A stretch of 64,000 bases of DNA from Salvator merianae (taxonomy: Eukaryota; Chordata; Lepidosauria; Squamata; Teiidae), in assembly GCA_003586115.2 (NCBI GenBank), contig QVOM02000112.1, positions 52,760,212 through 52,824,211 on the forward strand. The letters are read 5' to 3'. Both the position numbers and the translations under genes were made by a program. This document shows positions 11,498-26,182 of this stretch, piece after piece. The notes under the pieces were generated by a model that was not told the origin of the DNA, searched no databases, and saw nothing but the letters and a program-made list of their open reading frames with translations. Position 1 is the stretch's first letter. Every line of letters starts with the position of its first letter.

Positions 11498-14400
11498 CAA
11501 TCTCTGCTATTCCAAGAACTGCAAGTCATTCATTCCCCCCTCCCAGAAGAGTGCTTTAGTGTGGCAGCACCTAAAGAGTCCCTGCCAAGACTTAGTTCCA
11601 TGAGGGATAGACAGAATAGCATATCACTGAAGCTGAAGCCACCTAAGGAAAGACCCTGACAGCATTGGAATCTTTTCAAAACCTGAAGACTGCAAGCACC
11701 CCCAGTCAGTCTGATTTAGGTGCTGGACAGTAGTAGCAGATCCTTCATATTTTATGGCAGGTCGCAGGGTAATTGCTGGCATTTGTTGTGAAAGTTTCTA
11801 ACAGGTTGTCTTTAGAGACACAGAACTTCTTTTCCACTTGTAAGCAGGCCTGTTGGTAGGAGCTTCCAGCAGTGAGGAGCAGACCAGAGCAGGGGAAAAA
11901 AAAAAAACCCATTTAACACAAATTCTAGACTCCATCTGTCAATCATTGCAATCATCTGTAAAAAAAAAAAAAAAAAAAGAGGGTCCTGGGAAGTAATATT
12001 TTATTGGTGGTGGTGGCCGTTGGATCTTCTTGATTTGCTTATTTTTTTATTTCGTCTGAATCAAACATCTCAGATGCTGCTGGCTTTCACTTATTTCTTT
12101 TATAATAATTCTTTTTCTTCTCCCCCCTTTGCAGAAGCTTGTGAGCCTCTTTTGCTGCTCTTAATGAGTCTGAGAGCTTTCTAAACCCATTCTGCCCACT
12201 GTATTTCAAAATCACATTGCTATTTTTTGGCCTCAGAAATGTATAAAATAATGAATGTCATCTGGAAATGAGTGCTTATTGATGATTATTATGTGGTTTA
12301 TTCTTACTTCCTGCCATGTGTGAGAAGACTGTTAACATTAATGAGAGCTATATAGAGGCACCTGGGGGGAAATAGATAAAGTGATACCCACACCATGAAA
12401 GATCCTGATGCTTAGCTTATGGTTTCCAAAAGGAAACCACAAATTTTATTTTCATAGTTTCTGCCTGAAAAATCAATTGTTGTATTTCTAATTAGAGGCT
12501 TCCCTTTATGAGCTAGATGTTGGCTTGAAGGAGAAATGACTGTTAGGCCCTGTGAGAGCAGGATGTTGGAAGAGCTTGTACTTTGGTAAAGTCTTCCCAA
12601 ACCTGGGGGTCTCCATCAGCTGTAGCTTGTGCTAGCTGGTGGTGACAGGTATTGTGGTGCAAAACATCTGTTAAGAGCATCAGAACATAAGAAATGCTCC
12701 TCCCTTATGGAAGCTTATCAGCAGGGTATGAGAACAAATAATGCACATGCTATGTCCTAAACTGAAGAGTTGAGGGGGCTTGCTTGGTCTGTTTCAGTAA
12801 GGCTTTTCACATTAGCAGCCTTTCTTGGCTTTCATCATGTTCACAGAGTCATATGTACTCTTCTACTTATATGAATGAAGTCTTTTTTCTTTAGAATCTC
12901 TCACCATTTAAGATCTGCATGAGACTCTTCCCCGGGCAATGGAGCTGCTATTGCTGGGTAACTGAGAGCAGCACCTTGGTGTATGTGTGTATCCTTAAAT
13001 GACACACCCAATTTCTGCAAGCTCTCTTCTCTACAAAATTTTCCACTGGGTGTTCACAGTGCTGCAAAAAGTCAACCGTTCGCATCTGTGATTCCCCAGG
13101 TTGCCTCTTGGTCCTTTCTGAATTGACAGGACTGAAATCCATAGACAGAATTAGGAATAAATCATATTGTTTCAGAAGTTCAAATAGGCCACAGTAGCTT
13201 GGCAAGTGGCATCTAAAAATGGAATATATTTGATAGCTGCCATAATTTGTCCTGACTGAGACTGCTTTGGATTAGGAACCAGAAGTTCTAGGTAATGCAA
13301 AATGGCACTCAAGACAAGTCAGAGATATAGCATGTATCTTTTGGAAGAGGCCTGTGATGACATTTGAACAGGAATGTTATTAGCTATTTGATCAATGTTA
13401 ATGCATTTAATCAACTAATTTAGTTATGACTGAGAGCAGTTCATGATCCTTGTGACTAGGTATTAGATCATAGCTCCTGTCAGCCCTGCTGATTGTCCAT
13501 CGTCACTGAAGCTGGTGGAAGTTGGGTTTTGGCAACATCTATGGAGAGCAGCAAATTTGCCATGGCTGCCTTATATGCTTTAGAGAAATTAAGTTGTATG
13601 TAGAATGCTAGTCTCATCCACTGGAATATGTATTAACCTGGCAGGGTTTCTGGGTAGACTTGCACAGGATCATATAGTGAGATGTTTAATTACATCAGTC
13701 ATGTTCCCTACTTCAATTTTCTTCTTTCTTCTTCATTTTTAAAAAATCTTTTCATGTTCTGGTTATGGTGGATTTGCTTTTGATTTTTGTCCTTTTATGT
13801 CTAACTTCATTTCTGCAGGGAGTTTGGATTAATTAAAAGCAGTAGTACCGAGATAACATTTGTCTGTTCTTTAGGAGTTCTTGGCCAAATTTTACCCTGA
13901 GACGAGGAAGTGCTGATATTTTACATTTAATGCATAAGAAAAATCAGAATTGGAATTTATTATGAATAGATAACGATAATTATTTTAGTTTTACTTATTA
14001 AGTTAATAAACCAGGGAAAGTAACGGTCTTGAATGTTTGATGCAGAAAATGTATCCGTATATGCATTATGTATTTTAATTATATTATATTATATTGTGTC
14101 TCTGAGTGAGTGTGCATGCACATGCAGATGTATCGGTACCCCCTTGCATATTCCTCTCATCCAAAATGATAACATACAGTAATGAAACCATTTTAATTTT
14201 ATCTGAAACACTCCCCCTCAATGAAATGGCACTAATATTAGTCATCATTTTTGTTATTTTTGTCATAGAGACTGAAGGTCTGGTTGCTTGTGCGGACTGC
14301 CACCTTTTATCTGGCTCTGCTCCTAAGCTTTTAAAGCAGGAAAAAGTTTTTCTAATACTTTATCTTTGCATGTTTAATTTTTGTGTGTCAGACTGCTATT

Positions 14401-14809
14401 ATATGTTCAAAAGCAGGGTTGGGTATGTGGTGATGCCACAACAGCTGCCACAAATTTTCTTACCTGCATCCAGTTTAATTATTTGCACCCATTTATGAAG
14501 CCTATTGTTTTGGCTCTGTGTTAGCAACACAGCTTACTTCTAGGTTCATCTTATTGACAGTAAGGTTTCATGCCAAACTCAAAAACCTTCTATTAATATC
14601 TGCATTGCTGTTGATATTCAGCAGAGCACAAGTCATGTTTTAGTTGACATTCAGTTCTTCTCTCTTGTGTATTTAAGTCACATCTGTTTTCTTTGACTAA
14701 TGAAGAGAAGTTTCTACTGCAGCTGATGCAACACTGCAGGGTTACTTTGAATGCGCACAAGGAACTTTTTGCAGGCATGAGCTGTGTTCTGGACCAACAG
14801 TTTCATCAT
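11498..14809. other. Intron, mostly unannotated
   Basis: There are A-tracts at about 11899-11908 and 11960-11978. An AT-rich stretch 12100-12360 without obvious repeats could be a conserved non-coding element, which only alignment would show. ATTAT repeats lie near 14076-14096. No gene is seen. Confidence 0.4.
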
Positions 14810-14890
14810 ATTTGTTTATTTATTATTTGCATTTGTATACCACCCTTCACCCTGAGGTCCCAGAACAGTTTCTATAACAAACTACAGCTA
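14810..14890 (-). repeat. L2-clade LINE 3' tail, antisense
   Basis: TTTGTTTATTTATTATTTGC is followed by TATACCACCCTTCACCCTGA and GGTCCCAGAACAG, the antisense tail pattern shared with 38585-38700. Confidence 0.65.
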
Positions 14891-15889
14891 CCACTACAGC
14901 TACCGCAGATAAAAACACATTCACTCTCTTTTGAGGTTGGGCCACCACTGGGACCAGATGGGGGATCTTTCCCTCTTTCTCTTTCTCTTCCACTCCCTTC
15001 AAGCAACATGGCTCTTCCAATGACAGTTCAGGGAGGGATGAGCTACCACTGGGATCTGATGGAGGATCTTCCTAGCTTCCCCCCACACACACACACACCT
15101 GTCAGACAAGATGTCTCTTCAGATGTAGTATGAGAGATGGAGTGGCCATCTCTGGGAGCTGATGGAGAAGCTTCTCAGCTTCGTCTTTCTCCTTTACTCT
15201 CCTCAAGCTGAGTGATTCTTTTGGTGACGTTGTGATATCAATTTTTATCAGTATCTTACAATTTTACCTCATGGTACTTCGTGTCTTTTCCCTTGTCCTT
15301 TTTAAAAATGTTGTCAATCATTTGCATCCTCATTTGCTTGGTTTGGAATTTTGAGCAATTAGTCTTTGGAAATAAGCAAGTGAGAATGAATAAGAGTTGT
15401 TGAAAAGGAAAGTTGCATAGATCTCTCAGCGAGAGGGGAAGAGGGGCGTAAGTAGGAACATGCAAGTTGCTGAAATGTGATTCAGTCCTGTAGATGAAGT
15501 GACTCCTAAGAAATTATAGTACCAGTTTCAGCTTTGTTAGCTTCAAATGTCTCAGGCAAGGAAGAGAGGAAAGCTTAGTTTATTTGCTGTCCAGGGTACT
15601 GAAACTTTATGTTATACAGATGGTAGCTTTTTGAGAGTTATTTGCTCAACACGATACTAAATACTGTGTATTATTACACTTTTTTTTAACGGAGATGTAA
15701 TGTAAACGAAAAACTAGTGTTCATGACAGATATAACTATGGAACACTTTTGATGAAATGAATGCTTTTTCTAGTATTTTATTGAATGTTTGGTAATTCTA
15801 TGTGCAATTTTATATCTGCATTTTAAAGTAAACATGGTTATAAAAGTTGGAAGGAATTTAATTTGCTTTATCAAAACAGAAAATTTTAT
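14891..15889. other. Intronic sequence with a local duplication
   Basis: GGGACCAGATGGGGGATCTT near 14950 and GGGATCTGATGGAGGATCTT near 15050 are diverged copies of a roughly 100-bp unit, followed by a (CA)n tract at about 15083-15098. The frame 14693-15133 spans this and shows no domain. Confidence 0.45.
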
Positions 15890-15975
15890 ATTTTATTTTA
15901 TTTATATTTTTATCTTGCTCTTCATTCCAAAGTCTCACGGCTGGTTATATCAAAGCCAATTGAAAACAATAAATA
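15890..15975 (-). repeat. LINE 3' tail, antisense, degraded
   Basis: TTTTATTTATATTTTTATCT then CTCTTCATTCCAAAGTCTCA and a GGCTGGTTATATCAAAGCC block match the antisense tail pattern. Confidence 0.45.
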
Positions 15976-16233
15976 ACCATGCCTGGAAATGGAGAGGAAG
16001 CTATTTCTTTATAGCTGTCATGTGCTTTGTCCTCTGATTTGAAATGTATGGGTATCTCATTTAATTAACCTGTATATGGTTCTCATGGAAGTGAGGGAGA
16101 CCCGCTGTGATTTTTATTTAAATTTACCTTGTGATCCAAAACGGCAATGCTGTTACTATTTGTGCATTGTGCATAGTATAAAAGTTGCTGACAAATCCCA
16201 GTGAACAGTACCTCTTCTTCCAGCCCTTGCTAA

Positions 16234-17644
<1,411 letters not shown>

Positions 17645-18284
17645 CCATACTGATTTCATTCAGCAATGCTTGCTCCTTTATTTTATTTAATGATGGTTTC
17701 CATCACATTACCCAGAACTGATGTTAAGTTCACTAGTCTATATATACTTGGATCATCCTTAGATCCTTTATTGAAGTTTGGTGTTACATTTGCTATCCTT
17801 GAGTCTTCAGACACAGAGACAGATAGTATGGAAAGATTATATTTTTTTTTCTAGAAGATCAGTGATTTGAGTTTTTCAAGAACTTTCAGATGAATGCCAT
17901 CTGTTCTTGGTGATTTGTTAGCATTTAGTTTATCAAGTTATGGGAGGTCCTCCTTTGTCCAATTTAATTCTTCTGACTCCCTCCCTGAAAAGATAGCCTC
18001 AGTTTTGCTCATTGTTATCCAGTCATCATTTTTTTTCTCTTTGAGACATTGTGTTAATATATTTGACTGTTCTGTCCTGAAGATTGGTGAGGTGTTTGAA
18101 ACAAAAGCCAGTAGTTCATCCTTCCCTGGCCCTCTCCAGTTCTTTATTTGTTTCTCAACTAATTCTTGTGTTATTACGTGATCTTCCATGTAGCACCTGC
18201 TTATTTCAGCTTCCAATAAGGATGTTTATTGTATTCCTTTTGATTATCCTACAGGTCTTTCCAAAGCCAAACAGTTTTCTTTTG
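17645..18284 (-). mobile_element. CR1-clade LINE reverse-transcriptase remnant, antisense
   Basis: On the minus strand, the frame ending near 17938 reads ...EELNWTKEDLP, and the next bases read KLNANKSPRTDGIHLKVLEK (with a frame break). This matches the WTKEDL and KLN..KSPGPDGIHPRVLKEL motifs at the start of CR1 reverse transcriptase. Several stops show it is an old fossil. The hAT miniature element at 18293 lies just beyond it, and similar low-complexity sequence continues to about 18650. Confidence 0.8.
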
Positions 18285-18292
18285 TTTGGTAG

Positions 18293-18392
18293 CAGGGCTG
18301 CCAAAAATCAGCCAAATTAATTACCCCAGCCTTAGAAAAAGCCTAAAAAAAGCCAAATGTGACTAATTACTTGGCTGATTTTGACAACCCTG
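18293..18392. mobile_element. 100-bp hAT-type MITE
   Basis: The termini are CAGGGCTGCCAAAAATCAGC and, inverted, CAGGGTTGTCAAAATCAGCC; the repeat continues through GCCAARTAATTA on each side. Flanking octamers TTTGGTAG (18285-18292) and CTCGGTAG (18393-18400) agree at 6 of 8 positions, as expected of a decayed 8-bp hAT TSD. Almost the whole element is an inverted repeat. Confidence 0.75.
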
Positions 18393-18400
18393 CTCGGTAG

Positions 18401-19429
18401 TGCAGTGAGTTCACATTTTTTCCATTAATACTCTGATAAAATTGCCACTGGTTTATCTCAAAAAGGACATTCTGATTTTATTGTGCAATATGAATTTTGT
18501 ATAGAATTATTGTTTTCTCTGTTGCTTTGAAGTGCTGCTTCAATATTTCTAAAATGTCTCTTGATTTTTTCCCCAGTCAATATTATATTCCTTTATTAAG
18601 TTTTTCTAGACTTCTCAGCTTTTTTCCTTCTTCTTTTTCCTAGCTTTCAGTTTACTGGTATCTGCTCTCAGTCTGTTGATGTTATTGTCCAATCTAATCT
18701 TCCACAGAGATATGCATAAACATAAAATCCCAATTTGGTTTGTAGCAAACATGAACCAGGTATAGGTTGAAAAAATTGAACTGGCCACCCAGTTCATCAA
18801 ACAGTGAGAGAAACAGCGCCTTTGTGCATGCAGACTCCCCCCTCATGTCCTAGCCGTCCATCCTGTCCTAGGAAGCACACAGCTTCCCTCCAGTTGTGTT
18901 CTGGCCTCTCCTCAATCACATCCTGGCCTTCCTCAATCATGCACCAGCCTCCCACCAATTGTGCATCAACTGGTTCTGTTTCAGACTTTCCTGGAAGTGG
19001 AGCCTAGTAGACCTCAAAAGCACACCAGCTAGCTGACAAATAACATTGTGTGCCAGCAGCTGTGGCCAAATGTGGGATGCTTGGGAATGTGTTCAAGGTG
19101 TGCAAGGTAAGGCTGTGAATGGAGGAAGGACACAATTAGGAGGAGAATGCAGGCTCAGATAGGTTTGGGTGCAATAGAGGGAGGTTAGGACATGATTGAG
19201 GGGAGGCTGCCCATGCGAAAGGGGAAGAGAAAGGGCCTTCAATTTAATAAACTGTTTGGTTAGAACACCCTTCCCAATTTGATTTGATATTGAGCTAAAC
19301 CTTCCAAATTTGACAGCATTTATTTGGTATCAGACCCTTTGAATTCCTGTGATTTGTTCTGGGCATAGTTGTATACAGAACCAGTGTAATACATAATCTG
19401 TTTGGTCCATCCTAATTTTCCATTTTGGT
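18401..19429. other. Intron 2, unannotated
   Basis: The region includes a C-rich stretch 18830-18975 whose frame (18804-19007) has no recognisable family. Its start may belong to the neighbouring LINE fossil. Nothing else recognised. Confidence 0.35.
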
Positions 19430-20090
19430 GCTTCATATATTTTCTTGCTTCTTTGGGGGCCTTCTTGTTGTAGCTAGGATCCTCTATAATCGCTGCTCCT
19501 CCTTGGTACGTAAGATAATTAGTTTCCTGTGGTGATGTGGGCCTAATGTTTGCTACTGCGCCAATGAGATCTTATAATGATTGTGCCTTCATGACCATCT
19601 TCAGGACAGGCAAACATTGACATTTTATTTCTTCATGAATGATCTTGTGTTTCACATATTTCTGTCTTTCTGTCAGCTGTTGGCATGGTAATGTTAATTA
19701 TCTTGCCTGAGTGTTTTCTGGCCTTCTCTAGGTATTTGTACTTCTTTACACGCTACCTTGTCATTTTCTGGCAACTCTTGTTTAGATTTGATGTTTTGCC
19801 TTTATTTCTATGTCAGTAAAGGCCTTACTTCTTACTATGAAGCATGCTGATTTGCTAGTCTTTGTTCCATGTTTTCTGAGTCTGGATACCTTTTTTTGCC
19901 AAATTTCATATATTCTTTTCTGGTATCCACATTTTGATGGGTTTAGCTTGAAGTAACAGGTCATAATTTTTCAATTTTCCACAACCACATACTTTCTTGT
20001 CCAGTTGGTCCTTCCAGTGTTTCTCCAGACCTCATCCCTGTTATTCAGCTGAAAATCCTGAGGCTTGTAACCCACTTATCACTGAGTGTC
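19430..20090 (-). mobile_element. Possible old retroelement coding fragment, antisense
   Basis: The minus-strand frame 19782-19964 contains GYQKRIYEIWQKK followed further on by FTDIEIKAK. This is reminiscent of the GYRKRM..LW and FTEVELE motifs found N-terminal in some LINE-type polyproteins (R4-like or similar). The resemblance is from memory and weak; it could be coincidence. Confidence 0.3.
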
Positions 20091-20425
20091 CAGCCACTCT
20101 AATACCTGACATGCTCCTTGTTGATTCAGGCAATGACTGACCTGGTATAGAATGCAATTTTTGCTTCTCACTATATTTAATGGGTTCAGGACACATTTTG
20201 TCTTGCTTCTCAGCACAGGCTTGGCTGGTTTAGGTGGCTCTCCAGCATAGCCCTTGTAGTGCACAAGTCATGGTGAGGTTGTGTCTATTGGAAGGGTACC
20301 ATCATCATCAGCAACCATATCCTCCACATGTTTTATGTTTTTGTCCTGAATTTATGATAAAGTATTTTGTGAAATTGATTTGTAGTTTGTTTGCTGCTGT
20401 TCAGCACCCTGGGACTGTAGTTTAA

Positions 20426-20428
<3 letters not shown>

Positions 20429-20471
<43 letters not shown>
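20429..20471. repeat. (AT)n microsatellite
   Basis: An uninterrupted AT dinucleotide tract of about 43 bp in intron 2. Confidence 0.98.
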
Positions 20472-20473
<2 letters not shown>

Positions 20474-21040
20474 AAAAATCAAATAAACTGAATCTAAACT
20501 AAAACATTTCCAATAAAAATTATTCCTGAAGGATTTTTCTGTAGGTAACAGAACTGTTCTGTATAACAAAAATGATCCATTCCAGCTGAACTGTTTTGGA
20601 AGCCAACAGTTTATGTACTGGCTAATTAGCTTGTTAGCAGCCTAGGGCATAGCATATTTTCTTCAGGGACTCTTCAAATCAGCTGTGTATGCTTGCACAA
20701 CAGAAGGAAGGATACATTAGGCAATCTTTCCTGAAGTCACGCATCATGTATAATGCACAGCTTGTTTTGTTTCTTATATAGGAAAGCCTTTCCACTCTCT
20801 CCCTGTTCTCTTGTACTCATTCCATAAGAGAGTGTGTGTGTAGATTTTAAAAGATACACATTTATAATAAGAAGAGAAGGAGTGCACAGAAGCACGCTTC
20901 AAAATTATTTGATAAATCTTGTGTGTAATATATTGTATTTTTACATGACAGTGGATGGAATGAGATGTTCAAAGCACTTACAGGATCTTTGTGGTAGAAA
21001 AGGAAAAAACTAACAAGGAAATGTTTGCAGTATTCAAAGA
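20472..21040. other. Intronic sequence, nothing recognised
   Basis: No gene or named repeat. The end of this stretch leads into the repeat that is hairpin-like at 21397-21529. Confidence 0.4.
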
Positions 21041-21090
21041 TGTAGCTGTGTTAGTCTTGATCAGTAAGCAAGGGGCTCTTGTAGCACTTT

Positions 21091-21393
21091 AGGACCTGTT
21101 TGTGCTAGCAAGCATCATGGATGCTTGCTAGCAAAGTGCTTCGGCATTCGCACTTTCCAAGGAGGGCTGTGACCACCACACCTGTGTGCAGCATAGCACT
21201 GGTGGTTGCCATGGCAGTGGCTGGACGCGTCCTGGCCACTGCCATGGCCAGGATCCAGCAATGTGAATGCTGGTAGCCTGCTGAAGGTAATTACTAGTGC
21301 CATGCAGTGTGGACGGTGTCTGCACTGCATGGTCCATACCACTATAGAACAGGATAATTATTCTGTTCTATAGTGGTAAGTGTGAAAAGGTCC
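21091..21393. mobile_element. Non-autonomous DNA transposon, 3-bp TSD (TTT), nested
   Basis: The right end inverted reads GGACCTTTTCACACTTACC and the left end AGGACCTGTTTGTGCTAGC. TTT lies on each side (21088-21090 and 21394-21396), and removing the element restores GTAGCACTTTGAGACTAAC, a phrase usual in the surrounding host repeat. Left subterminal hairpin: GCTAGCAAGCATC / GATGCTTGCTAGC. Right subterminal hairpin: ACCACTATAGAACAG / CTGTTCTATAGTGGT. The left terminus has one extra A. Confidence 0.75.
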
Positions 21394-21396
21394 TTT

Positions 21397-21529
21397 GAGA
21401 CTAACAGAGAGAAAGAAGTTGGTAGCATAAACTTTTGTAGACTAAGCCTGATGAAGTCTGAAGCATCTGATGCAGTAGGCTTAGTCTAGGAAAGCTCACG
21501 CTACCAACTTCTTTCTCTCTGTTAGTCTC
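21397..21529. repeat. 133-bp fold-back repeat
   Basis: GAGACTAACAGAGAGAAAGA and the following GTTGGTAGC are mirrored exactly as the inverse at 21500-21529 (30-bp perfect arms). An inner diverged arm ends in AGACTAAGCCT / AGGCTTAGTCT. The host is a widespread amniote-type repeat with GTTAGTCT and GCACCTTTGAGACTAAC phrases, here folded back on itself. Confidence 0.85.
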
Positions 21530-21870
21530 TAAGGTGCTACTAGACCCCCTTGCAAGGAGATGTTTGTAAAGGTAGACAATTGAGGCAACTGCACGTTCAA
21601 ATGTATAAGATATTGTAGCCAGATGCAAGAGAGAAAGAAAACTCACCTCCATTCAAAAGGTCCTTGACAAAGTATACCTGGTGAAATTATTCAGTCCATT
21701 TAGTAATTAAGGACATGGAAACCCAACCCACTCCCCTGGTACCATATTCATTTAGGAAACAGGAGGATTGCTGTACTGAATGCTATTCTGATCACACTAT
21801 TTACACAGAAAAATAAATAGGCAAAAACGAGGCTGTTGAGATGTGAAGAGTTTATTTTATTTAGGCCATG

Positions 21871-21985
21871 CATTGTATTGTATTGTATTGTATTGTATTA
21901 TGTTTATTTATTTAAGACATTTTTATACTGCTTTCCATTTTAAAAAATCTCAAAGCAATTTACAAAACATTAAATACAGTGATAA
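21871..21985 (-). repeat. (GTATT)n tract and LINE tail, antisense
   Basis: About six ATTGT units (21871-21900) are followed by TTTATTTATTTAAGACATTT, ATACTGCTTTCC, a TCTCAAAGCAATTTACAAAA block and ACATTAAATACAGTG. This is the antisense tail of an L2-like LINE, with the simple repeat grown from it. Confidence 0.6.
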
Positions 21986-22699
21986 AAATAAAATAAAAGC
22001 AACATATTAAAAAGTGGGTGGGCCAGAGCAGAAACAAAATTTCCCACAAGGAATGCCTGAGTAAAAATGTCTGCACACAGTACTGGGCTTGTTTTCACAG
22101 GCTTGTGTTGCAATATTGGTACTTGTGAATGTAAGGACTGGTATTTTATGTGATAAAGAATGGAACATGAAGTTATTTCCTAGTTTATTTTCAAATTTGC
22201 CTGCATTTGTTAAAGCAGTCAAATGCTGTAGACTCTAAATTGCTATTGTAGAATGTTATGATTCAATATAAAATATAACATTAAACAAACTTAAATAACA
22301 TTAAATAAACTTATGGGTTTTGAAAAAATGTGCTGAATCCCATTGGGACAGTAATAAATTTATTTTAGGGCCTGAGGATGATCTTCCAAAATAATAATAG
22401 TCACATCTTCATTTCTGTTAACAGCTTTTCCTGTTGTTTCACCTGTCCCAGTGTCTAATGAAACCTCCTAGGGATGTCTGCATTACAAGCTCTTACCAGT
22501 TTAACAGGCTTAGATTTCCCTAATAAGCTCTTGGTGGGGTGTTCAGTTGCCTTTTGTCTTATTTCATTTATCCCTCTTACTTGCCATAAAAGATTGAAGA
22601 CCCTAGCCCTATGGGAGAAATATTTAAGTTTTCTCTCTAAGGTTTTATAGCAGAGATGGTTCTCCTGATGTTCCTGCACTACAACTACCAGCAATCCAT
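21986..22699. other. Intronic sequence, mostly unannotated
   Basis: 22660-22699 (TGATGTTCCTGCACTACAAC) resembles a dispersed squamate repeat of the form CCAGATGTTGNTGAACTACAAC; inverted or partial copies occur near 27540, 38075 and 43770. No gene recognised. Confidence 0.4.
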
Positions 22700-22833
22700 G
22701 CCTGCTCCACAAAATATTGGGAGTTGTCTTCTGCTTGGGAATGCCCAGAAGCAATTGGTGGGACACTGTGTGAAACAGGATGCTGGACTAGATGGGCTGC
22801 AGCCTGATCCACAAGGCTTCTCTTACATTCTTA
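22700..22833 (+). mobile_element. CR1 LINE 3' end
   Basis: GCCCAGAAGCAATTGGTGGG, then GGATGCTGGACTAGATGGGC, then CCTGATCCACAAGGCTTCTC, ending in TTACATTCTTA. It is the sense counterpart of the antisense copies at 2750 and 24661. Confidence 0.8.
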
Positions 22834-24660
<1,827 letters not shown>

Positions 24661-24998
24661 AAGAACAAAAGAACGTAAGAATAACCCTGCTGGATTGGGC
24701 CATGGCCTATTTAGTCCAGCACCTGTCTCATAGAGTGGCCCATCAATTGCTTTTGGGCATTCTTAAGAAAAAGATAAAGGCAAAACCTTCACATACTCTC
24801 AACTCCCTGTAAATAGCCTTTAGAGGCATCCTGCCTGTCTCTCCAACCTGGAGGTAGTACCTAGGCATCCATTCTAGTAGCCATTGATACACCTGTCCTC
24901 CATGAATTTGTCTAGTCCTTTCTTAAATGCTGTCATCACCTCTTCTGGCAGTAAATTCCATAGACCGCTAACCCTCTGGATGAAAAAATACTTACTAG
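24661..24998 (-). mobile_element. CR1 LINE fragment, 3' end, antisense
   Basis: It begins AAGAACAAAAGAACGTAAGA and continues through TAGTCCAGCACCTGTCTC, TAGCCATTGATACACCTGTC, CTCCATGAATTTGTCTAGTC, and TCTGGCAGTAAATTCCATAG. This is the antisense CR1 3' region; it extends further into the element than the copy at 2750. Confidence 0.8.
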
Positions 24999-25917
24999 GA
25001 CATCCAGGAGGTCCTGAGGCATTGGCAACCTCCAAAAGCTTGTCAAATGTGCAGAAAAAAAGGGAGATGGGTGTATGGTGAGCTCGTGGAAGTTGTTATT
25101 GAAGTATATTGCAGGACTTTGCCAAATGTTTCAGTAAGTGGAACCATGCTGCAGTATTCTGCTTGAGTCCAGTGGGCCACACTGAGGGGCAATTCTAGCT
25201 TCTCTTTTATATCTGGCATTTGCCCTTGTTATCTTGAGGTAGCTTAAGATTCATCTTACTTGTTTGCAATTGACATTGTTTAAATAAAGCTTTTTCCTGT
25301 TTCCCCAAATGTAAATTTTGGCTATCTGATAAATAATATTTACATTTACTGATGGGTATTTTTCAGATGGTCTTTGCTATAATACAATTAAAATAGCTTC
25401 AGCTTGTAAAACAAATGTTAATGATATTAGCCTATGTGAACTGATGTGCAGTACAGTGATTGATAATAATGTAAAATCGGTTTGTGTTTTAACAGTTCTG
25501 TTGAATTCTGTAAATAACACAGATGATTTAAGCAAGAGTCTCTAGTAAGAACATGTGATTTCTTGGAAATAATAAACATCTCTGATATTGTGCTAATGAT
25601 GTTGTTATACATTTATGAAATGCATTGCAATTTTCAAAATGGTGGATTTAGAATCTGCTCCCGCTGACAGAAGCATTATCTGAATAGAGACCAGTGATAG
25701 GCAGCAAGGGTTGTCATAAGCATAAGTGTAGCATGTCCTTCTGACCCTCTCTCATTAGCCACTGCTGGTAGAGAAGCTTCCTCTAGTAGAGGTGATTTTT
25801 TCTGATTTTTGCTTCCCTCTAAAATCTTATATCTATTTGTCTCAGAGTTCTATGTGTAGTTGTTGTTCAGGATAGTTCTTCAGCTCAAGAGAGGCAGATA
25901 GGTAGGAAAACAGTGGA
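24999..25917. other. Intronic sequence, nothing recognised
   Basis: AT-rich; short chance frames only. Confidence 0.4.
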
Positions 25918-25925
25918 GCAAAGGC

Positions 25926-26174
25926 CAGAGGCGTAGCTAGAAGTTTTGCTGCCCGGGGCTGTGCTCGAGTTTGCCGCCCCTCTGTCAACTTGACTTGAGC
26001 GGTAAGAAGGCCGGGCCAGCGGACATATTGATAGAGGCTGAGAGGGACACCTGACGGAGCTGCGCGGCCGTACTGCCACACACGCAACTTATGAACCCTG
26101 GCCGGATGTGCCGCCCGGGACAACGTGCCACTCGGGGCGGACTGCCCCCCTCACCCCCCCTTCCTACGCCACTG
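25926..26174. mobile_element. GC-rich hAT-type MITE, 249 bp
   Basis: The left end is CAGAGGCGTAGC and the right end inverted is CAGTGGCGTAGG. Flanking octamers are GCAAAGGC (25918-25925) and CCAAAGGC (26175-26182), 7 of 8 identical. CAGNGGCGTAG ends with an 8-bp TSD fit hAT. The interior is rich in CpG and GCCGCCC-type tracts (CTGCCCGGGGC, GTGCCGCCCGGG), standing out from AT-rich flanks. The minus-strand frames 25842-26123 and 25885-26079 are a by-product. Confidence 0.85.
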
Positions 26175-26182
26175 CCAAAGGC

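Noticed and set aside
17938..18216. 92-residue minus-strand protein as a host gene
   Set aside because: It ends in the EELNWTKEDLP segment of CR1 reverse transcriptase and continues out of frame into KLNANKSPRTDG; it is a LINE fossil.
21397..21529. microRNA-like hairpin
   Set aside because: The long perfect fold-back is a rearranged dispersed repeat adjoining a transposon; no sign of a precursor independent of the repeat.
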